A stretch of 64,000 bases of DNA from Qipengyuania_C sp046254955 (GTDB taxonomy: Bacteria; Pseudomonadota; Alphaproteobacteria; Sphingomonadales; Sphingomonadaceae). The stretch covers positions 1,116,001-1,180,000 of the forward strand of contig NZ_JBJXRG010000001.1 in NCBI RefSeq assembly GCF_046254955.1. The letters are read 5' to 3'. The stretch's first letter is position 1. Each line of letters opens with the position of its first letter. The notes below the pieces were generated by a model, which was given only the letters and a program-made list of their open reading frames with translations, was not told the origin of the DNA and did no database searches. The translations under genes and the position numbers were made by a program. Shown here one piece after another: positions 18,512 to 27,507 of the stretch.

Positions 18512-19401
18512 ACGCCTCCCTTGGCAGCTCGGGCTGAGACCGTCTCGTACAAATTCTCCCCCCAGCCTTTTGCCTTTTCGCCAAACAGCCAATCGGGGGG
18601 AGTGATTTCGGGTCCCTCACCAGGTGGTAGCGGCGGGGTGAAATAGCCCAATGCGTAGCTGCCCATCGAATAGCCCAGCAATTCGCGCAGGTTGGGCGCA
18701 AAATCTTTTGCGATTTCGGGCGGGCAGGACAGATATTGGTTCTCTTCTTGTCGCAGCCAGCCAAGGCAGTAAGTGATATTGAGGCCCATCCGTGGCTCCT
18801 CGGTTCGATTGTGCCCGCCCGAATGGATCACAGAGCCTGAGTAGACCAGCACCGACCCTGCTGCCATTTCGGCCTGGCAAATCTCGTGATCTTCGGCGCG
18901 GCGCTCCGAATCCCAGTTGTTCGAACCCGGCACGACGCGCGTTGCGCCATTCTCGGCGGTGAAGTCGGTTACGGCCCAGATTGTGTTGAGCTGCGGTTCA
19001 AGCTCGCGGGGGAGAAATCCGCCCCAGGCCAGCCGGTCGCGGTGGAGCGGCTGCTCGCCTTGGCCGCCGCAAATGCGGATCAACTGCGTCAGGTGCAGCT
19101 GGTAAGTGTCGCAGAAAGGTTTGAGGAAAGCATCGCACGTGGCAATGATCCGATTATCCATCACCAGCTCACGGCACTTCTCCGAGCGGGCAACAAGCGC
19201 CCCGGTGCGGCTCGTCTGTCTCCCTGTGAAATCGTCCATCCCCATTCCGGTCGCCTCGACATAGGGCATGATCTCACGCTTCAGCACGTCGATGCCTCCC
19301 GCGTCGATGGCGCCGTCGATGATGCAAGCACCTTGTTCTGAGAGCAGCGCTGCGATGTCTTCAGCGGATGTGCCAGGGGGCAGATGTTCAAGTTGGGGCA
19401 T
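18508..19401 (-). CDS. Phytanoyl-CoA dioxygenase (PhyH) family protein
   Basis: An Fe(II)/2-oxoglutarate oxygenase-fold protein of 297 residues. The facial triad candidates are His120-Arg-Asp122 (PLHRDRLAWGG) and His193 or His197 (SVIHSGGHNRTEEPR), with Arg204 as 2-oxoglutarate ligand. VVPGSNNWD is typical of the PhyH family. The substrate is unknown. The ATG at 19401 follows GAGGA by 7 nt; the gene overlaps ubiG (ATGA), so they form one transcript with the PilZ gene. Confidence 0.85.
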   Translation of the reverse strand: MPQLEHLPPGTSAEDIAALLSEQGACIIDGAIDAGGIDVLKREIMPYVEATGMGMDDFTGRQTSRTGALVARSEKCRELVMDNRIIATCDAFLKPFCDTYQLHLTQLIRICGGQGEQPLHRDRLAWGGFLPRELEPQLNTIWAVTDFTAENGATRVVPGSNNWDSERRAEDHEICQAEMAAGSVLVYSGSVIHSGGHNRTEEPRMGLNITYCLGWLRQEENQYLSCPPEIAKDFAPNLRELLGYSMGSYALGYFTPPLPPGEGPEITPPDWLFGEKAKGWGENLYETVSARAAKGGV

Positions 19402-19523
19402 GGCTCTTCCTCTGTTCAGGCAACAATCAACGCTATCATTGACCAAACTGCAAGCCGCTTGTCACGCGCCACAGTGCCCACTAACGCAGGCCGCCACAAG
19501 TGATTGCCGGAGGGTGCGAGCCA

Positions 19524-20804
19524 GTGGCGCGGATCGTGATGAAATTTGGTGGGACATCGATGGCCGGGACCGAGCGGATCCGGCGCGTCGCCAATATTGT
19601 GCGCAAGCAGCAGGCCGCTGGTCACGAGGTTGCCGTGGTCGTATCGGCAATGGCGGGAGAGACCGACCGGCTGGTCAATTTCTGCCGTGAGGCCAATCCG
19701 CTCTATGATCCTGCAGAATATGATGTCGTCGTTGCCAGCGGGGAGCAGGTAACTTCCGGCCTTCTCGCGCTGACTCTTCAATCGATGGGTTGCAAGGCTC
19801 GCAGCTGGCTCGGCTGGCAACTCCCGGTCAAGACGATCGAGGCGCATTCGAAGGCGCGTGTGGAAACGATCGATTCACCGGAACTTATCGAAAGCCTTGC
19901 CAGCGGTGAAATCGCCGTGATCCCGGGCTTCCAAGGCGTGAGCGAAGGCGGCCGCATTACCACAATGGGCCGTGGTGGTTCGGATACTTCGGCTGTCGCG
20001 GTTGCGGCTGCGATCAAGGCTGATCGCTGCGATATCTACACCGATGTTGACGGGGTCTACACCACTGACCCGCGCATCGTGGCCAAGGCGAAGAAGCAGA
20101 AGGCCGTCACTTACGAGGAAATGCTTGAGCTGGCATCCGTCGGGGCAAAAGTCCTGCAGACGCGCTCGGTTGGATTGGCCATGAAATCGGGCGTCCGCCT
20201 GCAAGTATTGTCGAGCTTTCTGGGCGATGACGCTATTCCGGCTGATGAATTGCCCGGCACGATGATCGTGTCCGATGACGAAATGAACGCTTTAGTGGAG
20301 AACGGCGATATGGAACGCCAGCTTGTGACCGGCATTGCGCATGACAAGAACGAAGCCAAGATCATCCTCACCCGCGTGCCCGACAAGCCGGGCGCCGTGG
20401 CGCATATCTTCGAGCCACTTGCCGATGCGTCGATCAATGTCGACATGATCATCCAAAATGTGGGCCGCGACAAGGGAGAGACTGACGTCACCTTCACTGT
20501 GCCGCAGGCGGATCTCCCCCGCGCGCAGGCGCTGCTCGAAGACAAACGCGAGGAGATCGGATTTAATCGCCTCATAACCGATAGCAAGATCGCCAAGATC
20601 AGCGTTGTGGGTGTCGGCATGAAGAGCCATGCGGGCGTGGCCAGCACGATGTTCAAGTCTCTGTCGGATCGCGGGATCAATATCCAAGCCATCTCGACCT
20701 CGGAGATCAAGATCAGCGTGCTGATCGACGAGGACGAGACCGAACTGGCTGTGCGTGTGCTGCACACGGCCTATGGTCTCGACGCGAGCGACGAAGCCGC
20801 GTAA
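19524..20804 (+). CDS. lysC: Aspartate kinase
   Basis: First step of the aspartate family pathway (Lys, Thr, Met). 426 residues. The N-terminal kinase domain opens VARIVMKFGGTSMAG and carries GRGGSDTSAVAVAAAIKADRCDIYTDVDGVYTTDPRIV. Two ACT domains at the C-terminus (KIILTRVPDKPGAVAHIFEPLA; KISVVGVGMKSHAGVA) suggest feedback control by lysine/threonine. The GTG at 19524 is preceded by GGAGGG (19509-19514), 9 nt away, and matches the family start. Confidence 0.96.
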   Translation: MARIVMKFGGTSMAGTERIRRVANIVRKQQAAGHEVAVVVSAMAGETDRLVNFCREANPLYDPAEYDVVVASGEQVTSGLLALTLQSMGCKARSWLGWQLPVKTIEAHSKARVETIDSPELIESLASGEIAVIPGFQGVSEGGRITTMGRGGSDTSAVAVAAAIKADRCDIYTDVDGVYTTDPRIVAKAKKQKAVTYEEMLELASVGAKVLQTRSVGLAMKSGVRLQVLSSFLGDDAIPADELPGTMIVSDDEMNALVENGDMERQLVTGIAHDKNEAKIILTRVPDKPGAVAHIFEPLADASINVDMIIQNVGRDKGETDVTFTVPQADLPRAQALLEDKREEIGFNRLITDSKIAKISVVGVGMKSHAGVASTMFKSLSDRGINIQAISTSEIKISVLIDEDETELAVRVLHTAYGLDASDEAA

Positions 20805-20814
20805 CCGCCTGAGC

Positions 20815-21825
20815 ATGACTTCATTCCCCAAAACCGCGCGCCTGATGCAGCGCGGCACCGATTTCCTCGGCAGCGACTACGCGATCCTGTGCGGCGCGAT
20901 GAGCTGGGTTTCCGAGCGCAATCTCGTTTCGGCCATCTCCAACGCGGGCGGCTTCGGCGTGATCGCGTGCGGCGCGATGACGCCCGACCTGCTCGATACC
21001 GAGATCGCCGAAACCAGGAAGCTGACGGGCAAGCCCTTCGGCGTGAATCTCATCACCATGCACCCGCAGCTCTTCGATTTGGTTGCTGTATGCGCAAAGC
21101 ATGAGATTTCGCACGTCGTCCTGGCTGGCGGTATCCCGCCCAAGGGCAGCGTGGAAGCGATCAAGGAATTCGGAGCGAAGGTCATTGTATTCGCCCCCAC
21201 GCTCGCGCTGGCCAAGAAGCTGCTTCGCTCCGGCGGCGATGCGCTGGTAATCGAGGGGATGGAGGCGGGCGGCCATATCGGTCCCGTTTCGACCAGCGTT
21301 CTGGCGCAGGAATTCCTGCCCGAACTGGCTGAAGACCACCTGGTCTTCGTCGCCGGTGGGATCGGCCGAGGCCAGGCGATTGCGGGATATCTCGAAATGG
21401 GTGCGGTGGGCGTCCAGCTCGGCACACGCTTTGCCTGTGCAGCGGAAAGCATTGCGCACGAGAACTTCAAGAAGGCTTTCTTCCGCGCCAATGCGCGCGA
21501 TGCCATCACCAGCGTACAGGTTGATCCGCGCCTTCCTGTCATCCCGGTTCGTGCGCTCAAGAACAAGGGCACCGAGGAGTTCACCGCCAAGCAGATCGAG
21601 GTCGCCAAGCGGCTCGATTCAGGTGAGATCGAGATGGGAGAAGCGCAGTTGCAAATCGAGCATTTCTGGGCCGGCGCGCTCCGCCGTGCAGTGATTGATG
21701 GCGACGTCGAGAGCGGCTCGATCATGGCCGGGCAATCGGTGGGCATGCTCAAGGAAGAAGAGCCGGTGGCCGATATCATCCAGAAGCTGATGACGCAGAG
21801 CGAAGAGGCGTTGACGCGGCGTTAG
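20815..21825 (+). CDS. Nitronate monooxygenase / FabK-like FMN protein
   Basis: A TIM-barrel flavoprotein of 336 residues in the 2-nitropropane dioxygenase family. Marks: PILCGAMSW-like opening (YAILCGAMSWVSERNLVSAISNAGGFGVI), VIVFAPTLALAKKLLRSGGDALVIEGMEAGGHIGP with the substrate-channel His, and VFVAGGIGRGQAIAGYLEMGAVGVQLGTRF at the phosphate-binding end. Either nitronate oxidation or an enoyl-ACP-reductase-like role is possible. It follows lysC by 10 bp. Confidence 0.88.
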   Translation: MTSFPKTARLMQRGTDFLGSDYAILCGAMSWVSERNLVSAISNAGGFGVIACGAMTPDLLDTEIAETRKLTGKPFGVNLITMHPQLFDLVAVCAKHEISHVVLAGGIPPKGSVEAIKEFGAKVIVFAPTLALAKKLLRSGGDALVIEGMEAGGHIGPVSTSVLAQEFLPELAEDHLVFVAGGIGRGQAIAGYLEMGAVGVQLGTRFACAAESIAHENFKKAFFRANARDAITSVQVDPRLPVIPVRALKNKGTEEFTAKQIEVAKRLDSGEIEMGEAQLQIEHFWAGALRRAVIDGDVESGSIMAGQSVGMLKEEEPVADIIQKLMTQSEEALTRR

Positions 21826-21838
21826 AGGGAGACGGCAA

Positions 21839-22249
21839 ATGATTGTCGAAAGGCTGGATCACGTGAATATCATCACCGATCGGCTGAAAGAGACGGCGCG
21901 GTTCTATTCCGAACTCCTTGATCTTGAGGAACGCGATGGTCCCATACCGCTAAAGCCCGAGCAGGTCCGTTGGATGTATGATGACCGAGGCAATGCCATA
22001 TTGCATCTCAACTCGGTCGATTGCCCTCGCGCGTTTGATCGGTCTGTTTGCCCAGGGGCTGAGACCGGCGCGATCCATCACGTCGCTTTACGCTGCGGCG
22101 ACTTCGACGAAGTGCAAGCGAGGCTCGATGCGCGCGGAGCGGAATACAAGGTCAATGATCTCTCATCGATCGGATTGCGCCAGATCTTCACCGCAGATCC
22201 CAACAATGTTCTGCTGGAACTGAACTTCTTCGCAGCCGGACCGGCTTAG
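21839..22249 (+). CDS. VOC/glyoxalase superfamily protein
   Basis: A 136-residue vicinal-oxygen-chelate protein with paired beta-alpha-beta-beta-beta modules: MIVERLDHVNIITDRLKETARFYSELL and IHHVALRCGDFDEVQARLDARG...DPNNVLLELNF. Metal-ligand candidates are His8, His near IHHVAL and Glu of LLELNF. It could be a lyase or ring-cleavage relative; the substrate is unknown. GGGAG precedes the ATG. Its stop overlaps the convergent phosphatase-like gene. Confidence 0.82.
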   Translation: MIVERLDHVNIITDRLKETARFYSELLDLEERDGPIPLKPEQVRWMYDDRGNAILHLNSVDCPRAFDRSVCPGAETGAIHHVALRCGDFDEVQARLDARGAEYKVNDLSSIGLRQIFTADPNNVLLELNFFAAGPA

Positions 22250-22710
22250 CTCTCAGTTTCGAGTAGTCTTCTCCATGGCTGCGCCATCGGATGGTCGCTC
22301 GATAGCGGATCCCAGACTTCCGACATACGCACGTGTGCTTCGGGTTCAGGCACGCCGTCTTCCAGGTCATGCAGATAGAGGAACGCGCTAACGCGGTAAT
22401 TCATGATGCAATGCACGTGGACCGGCCCTTCGGCACCGTCCATCGTATCGCGAAGCTGCGCTACATGGTCGCGCGTGGGCGCATCGAATGGCACCGGAAT
22501 ATGCGTATAGGCGATTCCATGCTCGGCCATCAGTTCGGCTTCATTGCCGAGCGCTTCTTCGTGACTGTCGAGCGCGAGGTTGATGACGTGCTTCACCCCG
22601 ATTGCAGCGAGGCGGGCGGGGTCATGCGACTCCAGCCGCCCCGAAGTCGTAAGTTCGGCTGAACGCCGTTGCCAGTTGCGGATGTCCTCGGGATCGGCCG
22701 CGCTGCTCAT
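22246..22710 (-). CDS. Protein tyrosine phosphatase-like protein
   Basis: A 154-residue protein with a dual-specificity-phosphatase-like layout: LTTSGRLESHDPARLAAIGVKHVINLALDS, then HIPVPFDAPTRD, then VHVHCIMNYRVSAFLYL. The loop around Cys has only four residues before Arg (C-x4-R), not the C-x5-R of active PTPs. Activity is therefore doubtful. It overlaps the metallohydrolase gene by 4 nt (ATGA). Confidence 0.78.
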   Translation of the reverse strand: MSSAADPEDIRNWQRRSAELTTSGRLESHDPARLAAIGVKHVINLALDSHEEALGNEAELMAEHGIAYTHIPVPFDAPTRDHVAQLRDTMDGAEGPVHVHCIMNYRVSAFLYLHDLEDGVPEPEAHVRMSEVWDPLSSDHPMAQPWRRLLETES

Positions 22711-23615
22711 GATTGCAAACGGTAGCTATCGCCATCTGCGACGATTCGCCCACCCGAAGGCTCGGCAAAGTGCGTGCCGAGGAACAGCGTGTCCGTGCCG
22801 ACCGTTTCTTCGAGCATCTGTCGCCGCGTGGCAGTTGATCGCTCGCGATCATGGTCGACCACCGTCGTCCAATCGGTGCGGGCGATCTGACAGGGGTGAT
22901 GAAAGCTGTCGCCGGTGATCAGTGCTTTCATCCCGCCCGAATTCACTTCGACGCTGACATGGCCGATCGTGTGACCTGGTGTCGGGACCAGCCGGATGCC
23001 CGGCACCGGTTCGCACGGCGGCTCTACCAGTTCGGCAAGCCCTGCGTGCATCACGGGCAGCACCGACTGTTCGTGAACCCACTTCTGCGTGTGATGAAAT
23101 TCAGCATGGACTTTGTCGATGGGTCGCTCAAGCGTATCGGGATTGACAACCGGCCGCTCGGCCTCACTTGCCCAGAATTCGTACTCGTTGCGAGCAAATA
23201 GGTAACGCGCATTGGGGAAGGTCGGTACCCAAACGCGGTCCACCAGTATCGTATTCAGCCCGACGTGATCATTGTGGAGGTGGGTGCAGAAGACTGCGTC
23301 GACCTCCTCGGGCATGAACCCTGCGCCTTTGAGCTTGTCGAGCAGCCCGAAGACCTTGCGATGCCGCTCGGGATCGTTCGGCAGGTCCTTGTGATCCCCG
23401 AAACAGGTATCGACGAGGATCAAGTGATCCCCGATCTCGATAACGAAGCACTGTACGACACCCAGCATCCTGCCGCTTTCGTCAATGTAATGGGGTCTGA
23501 GCCAGTCAATTTCTTGCAGCGTTTCCGGCTTGGCCTTGGGTATCAGGCCATCTAGATCGATATCCTGCTCGACGATGGCCGTGATCCTGGCATCGCCAAT
23601 CTGCCAAACCGTCAA
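22707..23615 (-). CDS. MBL-fold metallohydrolase
   Basis: A 302-residue metallo-beta-lactamase-fold hydrolase. Ligand motifs: THLHNDHVG (HxHxDH), a His in TPGHTIGHVSV, Asp in ITGDSFHHP, and a terminal His in LGTHFAEP. The extended N-terminal region (DLDGLIPKAKPETLQEIDWL) and size suit the lactonase-like/quorum-quenching-related group, but the substrate is not known. Translationally coupled with the phosphatase-like gene downstream. Confidence 0.88.
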   Translation of the reverse strand: MTVWQIGDARITAIVEQDIDLDGLIPKAKPETLQEIDWLRPHYIDESGRMLGVVQCFVIEIGDHLILVDTCFGDHKDLPNDPERHRKVFGLLDKLKGAGFMPEEVDAVFCTHLHNDHVGLNTILVDRVWVPTFPNARYLFARNEYEFWASEAERPVVNPDTLERPIDKVHAEFHHTQKWVHEQSVLPVMHAGLAELVEPPCEPVPGIRLVPTPGHTIGHVSVEVNSGGMKALITGDSFHHPCQIARTDWTTVVDHDRERSTATRRQMLEETVGTDTLFLGTHFAEPSGGRIVADGDSYRLQS

Positions 23616-23625
23616 TCTCAGTCTC

Positions 23626-23662
23626 CCAAAAGCAATGACCGCCCGAGTTTCCTCGAGCGGCC
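23626..23662 (-). terminator. Rho-independent terminator of the aldehyde dehydrogenase gene
   Basis: On the minus strand an 11-bp stem (GGCCGCTCGAG / CTCGGGCGGTC, two G-U pairs) encloses a GAAA tetraloop and is followed by ATTGCTTTT. It separates the dehydrogenase gene from the metallohydrolase gene. Confidence 0.85.
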
Positions 23663-23690
23663 ATCCGTTTACATCAAGATGTAGACTCGA

Positions 23691-25118
23691 TCAGGCGACT
23701 TCGGCATCGCGCTTGACCGTGATCACCTGCGGGTAAGTGAATTCCTTGAGGCCATCGATACCGTATTCCGCGCCAAAGCCCGACTGCTTGTGCCCGCCGA
23801 AAGGTGAGAAGGGCGACAGGTGGAGATACTCGTTCACCCACACCGTGCCGGTTTCCAGCTGCTCGGCAATTTCCACGCCCTTGTCAGTATCGGCCGTCCA
23901 GACCGCACCGGCAAGGCCGTATTCGGAGTTATTGGCGCGCTCAATCACTTCGCTTTCGGTCGAGAATTTCATCAGCGGCATGACTGGGCCGAACTGCTCT
24001 TCGGCTACGATGCGTGCGTCTTCTGGCGGATTGTCGAGTATCGTGATCGGAACATAGTATCCGGTACCCGATGGATCGGCATCACCGCCGGTCAGGAATT
24101 TGTAGCCATTGTCCTTGGCATCCTGGATTAGTTCCAGCACACGGTCGTACTGCTTCTTGTTCTGGATCGGGCCTACGCCGGTACCCTGCTGCGAGCCATC
24201 GCCTACCACAACCGTCTTGGCATAATTGGCGATCGCCTGACTTAGCTCGTCATAGATATCCTCGTGGATATAGACGCGCTTTGCGGCAACGCAGATTTGC
24301 CCGGCGTTGGAGAAGCTCGCCCAGAACAGCTGCTCGGCGACTTTCTTGGGATCGGCGTCGGGCATCACGATAGAGGCGTCATTGCCGCCAAGCTCGAGAG
24401 TGATGCGCTTGAGGTCGGCACTGGCACCTTCCATGATCTTCTTACCCGTCGCGGTCGAGCCGGTGAAAGTGATCTTGTCGATGTCCGGGTGTTCGGTGAT
24501 CATCGGGCCGAGCGAATCCTCGCCGGTGATGATGTTGACCACGCCCGCCGGTACCTTGTCCGCGATCAGCTCGGCAATGCGGAGCGTGGTCAGCGGGGTG
24601 AAAGGCGAAGGCTTGAGGACGATGGTGCAGCCTGAGAGCATGGCGGGGACGATCTTCTGGATCGCCATCATCACGGGGAAGTTCCACGGCACGATGCCGC
24701 CTACAACACCGACCGGTACGCGGCGGGTGCGACTGAGGCGCTGATCGCTGTCCTCATTGACAACTTCTTCCAGGCTCAGCGTCGATTGCGCCGCTGACAT
24801 CCCGGCAGCGCCGAAGATCTCGCCTTTGGCCTGTTCATGCGGCTTGCCCTGTTCACTCGTCAGGAGACGATACAGTTCGTCGGCGTTCTCCTTGATCGCA
24901 CCAGAGATGGCCATGATCGCGGCACGGCGCTCGTCGATCGGGGTCCTGCTCCAGGTCTTGAAGGCGCGGCGGGCCGCGGCGACGGCCTGGTCCAGCTCGT
25001 CCTTGCCGCAGGCAGGCACGAGGCCGATGACCTGTTCATTCGCAGGATTGACCACTTCCATGGTCGCTGCGGTTTCAATCATCTTGCCGTCAATCAGGTT
25101 GCGATAAAGGGTGGTCAT
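23691..25118 (-). CDS. NAD(P)-dependent aldehyde dehydrogenase
   Basis: 475-residue aldehyde dehydrogenase. Catalytic residues: Asn146 (VPWNFP), Glu242 (LELGGND) and Cys276 (NAGQICVAAKR). The cofactor loop is FTGSTATGKKI. It oxidises an aldehyde to an acid; substrate range is unknown (the succinate-semialdehyde/lactaldehyde branch is plausible). GGGAG precedes the ATG. It lies downstream of, and in line with, the PQQ alcohol dehydrogenase, suggesting a two-step alcohol oxidation. Confidence 0.92.
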   Translation of the reverse strand: MTTLYRNLIDGKMIETAATMEVVNPANEQVIGLVPACGKDELDQAVAAARRAFKTWSRTPIDERRAAIMAISGAIKENADELYRLLTSEQGKPHEQAKGEIFGAAGMSAAQSTLSLEEVVNEDSDQRLSRTRRVPVGVVGGIVPWNFPVMMAIQKIVPAMLSGCTIVLKPSPFTPLTTLRIAELIADKVPAGVVNIITGEDSLGPMITEHPDIDKITFTGSTATGKKIMEGASADLKRITLELGGNDASIVMPDADPKKVAEQLFWASFSNAGQICVAAKRVYIHEDIYDELSQAIANYAKTVVVGDGSQQGTGVGPIQNKKQYDRVLELIQDAKDNGYKFLTGGDADPSGTGYYVPITILDNPPEDARIVAEEQFGPVMPLMKFSTESEVIERANNSEYGLAGAVWTADTDKGVEIAEQLETGTVWVNEYLHLSPFSPFGGHKQSGFGAEYGIDGLKEFTYPQVITVKRDAEVA

Positions 25119-25260
25119 GGAATTCTCCCATATGGTCTGGCACGCGGGGCAGTCCCGCAGCGCCGAATCGTGTCGGTTGTTGCTCGCAACCTACCATGTG
25201 GGGCTGCTGCTTGTAAGAACAAGCGACAGATCCCCATTGAAATGGATAGGTTTGCGCGTG

Positions 25261-27375
25261 CTAACTACCTTCGAGCGCCTTGTCCTCGTTGGCACGCTTG
25301 ATGATGTATTGCCGGATCGCCTCGGCATCATCACCCGTCACGACACGATCGAACGAGACCATTCCGTTATGTTCGAGCGCACCGTCGATCACAATGGCTC
25401 GCAGGGCCTCGGCACGGGCAATGGTTGGCGAATGGCGCAGGTCAGGATTGATTTGCCCTGCAATCGCCGCATCGCCGTGGCAGCCCGCACAATTGAGCCC
25501 ATACAGTGCCTGCCCTAGTACGACTTGCTCTTCGGTTCCCTTGAATGCCGGCGGATCAAGCACCAATTCGCGCAGCGGCGGTGCGGGCGGCAATTCGCCT
25601 TCGGCTCCGAGCTTGAAGACCAGCAAGCGACTGATGTTGGGGGTTGGGCCGGATTTGGCCGCCAGTAGTCCCGTATTCATGTCCCACAGTCCGCCCCAAC
25701 CGACAAGGATCGCGACATATTGCTCGCCATCGATCGCATAGGTCATTGGCGCGGCGATAATCCCGGTTTGTGCCGGGAAGGACCAGAGCTGCTCGCCGCT
25801 ATCAGCGCTATAGGCGCGAAATTCGCCACCTGCAGTGCCTTGGAAAACCAAGTTGCCTGCGGTCGATAGTGTACCGCCATTGGAAGGCCCGGGATATTCA
25901 ACCCGCCACGCTTCCTGCTGCTTCACGGGATCCCAAGCGAGCAGATGGCCAGTCGTCGAATCGAGAAACTGCTGCCTAACCGATTTGTCTGCTGGCATCG
26001 CGACGCTGCCGACATCGATCCCCATCTGTCCGCCCATTTCCGACCCTTCGAATTCCTCATCGGCGAGATAGGGCATCACAGTGTTGTTGGCGGGGATGTA
26101 CATCAGGCCCGTTTGCGGGCTGAAGCTCATCGGGTGCCATGTATGCGCCCCGTATAATCCGGGAGCGCCGACGAATACATCTCCGGTCAGCTCATAACGC
26201 GCTTCATCGCGAATGTTTGGCCTGCCGGTTTCGGAGTCGAGTCCATCGGCCCAATTGACTTCCGCAAAGGCTTCGCCGGAGAGAAATTCGCCCGTCTTGG
26301 CGTCCAGCACATAGAAGAAACCATTCTTCGGAGCATGCATCACGACCCTACGCTGTTCGCCGTCGACTTCCAGGTTCGCTACCGTGATCTGGGAGTTCGA
26401 ATCGTAATCCCAACGATCCTCGGGCGTTTCCTGGAAATGCCAGGCATACTCTCCCGTATCAGCATCCACAGCTACTATCGAAGCGGTGTAGAGTGCCTCT
26501 CCCAGGCCGCGATCGGCGGTGTTGGGGTTCCATGGCTCGGCGTTCGCTGTCCCGAAGTAGACGAGGTTAGTAGAGGGATCGAAAGTGATCGAATCCCAAA
26601 CGGTGCCGCCGCCGCCAAATTCCCACCATTCGCCGCCCCATGTCTCGGCAGCGCGCTCCATCGCCTCGTTCTCGAATCCGTCGGCCGGATTGCCGGGCAC
26701 GGTGTGGAAGCGCCAAACTTCTTCGCCCGTTTGCCAGTCGTAGGCGGCGAGGAAGCCGCGCGCACGATACTCGGACCCGGCGCTACCGATCAGCACCAGG
26801 CCATTGGCAACGCGTGGCGCGCCGGTAATCGCATAGTTGTCGAGATCGGGAACGACCTGCGTTGACCACGCTTCTTGACCGCTCGCCTGATCAATCGCGA
26901 TCAGCCGCCCATCGAGCGCGGCAACGTAAACCTTGTCACCATAGAGCGCGACACCCCTGTTAACTGCATCGCAGCACACGCGGGCAAGCGTATTACGCGG
27001 CACTTCGGGATCGAACGCCCATTTGGGTGCACCGGTCCTGGCGTCGTATGCTTTGACCATGCTCCATGCGGTCGAGACGTAGATCGTCCCGTCATGCATC
27101 AGCGGGGTGGCTTCCTGCCCGCGCCCCGTATCGAGATCAGCAAACCAGGCCAGACCCAGCTGGCCGACGTTTTCGGCATTGATCTGCTGGAGAGGAGAAA
27201 AGCGCTGTTCGTCATAGCCGCCGCCATAGGTCAACCATTCTTCGCCCACCCCTGCCGCGATCATGGCATCGGTGACGCCTTCGGTAGCCGGGTCCGAACG
27301 ATCGCTCCCGCAAGCTGAAAGTCCGGCGCCGGCCAGGGTCAAAGCGGCAAATGTCGCCAATCCGCGAAGCTGCAT
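25261..27375 (-). CDS. Lipoprotein-type quinohemoprotein alcohol dehydrogenase (PQQ, cytochrome c)
   Basis: A 704-residue PQQ-dependent alcohol dehydrogenase with a fused cytochrome c domain. N-terminal lipobox LSAC (Cys22) suggests anchoring to a membrane on the periplasmic side. The eight-bladed propeller carries the adjacent cysteine pair Cys134-Cys135 (ARVCCDAVNRG), typical of PQQ sites, plus several W-docking repeats (e.g. WAFDPEVP, WSFPAQTG). The C-terminal haem motif is CAGCH (Cys629-Cys632-His633). Such enzymes oxidise primary alcohols and pass electrons to the respiratory chain. PQQ synthesis genes are not in the window. Confidence 0.93.
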   Translation of the reverse strand: MQLRGLATFAALTLAGAGLSACGSDRSDPATEGVTDAMIAAGVGEEWLTYGGGYDEQRFSPLQQINAENVGQLGLAWFADLDTGRGQEATPLMHDGTIYVSTAWSMVKAYDARTGAPKWAFDPEVPRNTLARVCCDAVNRGVALYGDKVYVAALDGRLIAIDQASGQEAWSTQVVPDLDNYAITGAPRVANGLVLIGSAGSEYRARGFLAAYDWQTGEEVWRFHTVPGNPADGFENEAMERAAETWGGEWWEFGGGGTVWDSITFDPSTNLVYFGTANAEPWNPNTADRGLGEALYTASIVAVDADTGEYAWHFQETPEDRWDYDSNSQITVANLEVDGEQRRVVMHAPKNGFFYVLDAKTGEFLSGEAFAEVNWADGLDSETGRPNIRDEARYELTGDVFVGAPGLYGAHTWHPMSFSPQTGLMYIPANNTVMPYLADEEFEGSEMGGQMGIDVGSVAMPADKSVRQQFLDSTTGHLLAWDPVKQQEAWRVEYPGPSNGGTLSTAGNLVFQGTAGGEFRAYSADSGEQLWSFPAQTGIIAAPMTYAIDGEQYVAILVGWGGLWDMNTGLLAAKSGPTPNISRLLVFKLGAEGELPPAPPLRELVLDPPAFKGTEEQVVLGQALYGLNCAGCHGDAAIAGQINPDLRHSPTIARAEALRAIVIDGALEHNGMVSFDRVVTGDDAEAIRQYIIKRANEDKALEGS

Positions 27376-27507
27376 GTCTATCTCCCCTCAAGCCGACCCG
27401 GGGCCGGCGAATCCGCGCACAAGTTGGCGCGAAATCGGGCGCATGTCCATCATGTCTTTAGCGGGAATTCAGGCCCGGCGATTCCCGGGTCTAATAAACA
27501 GCTGGTA

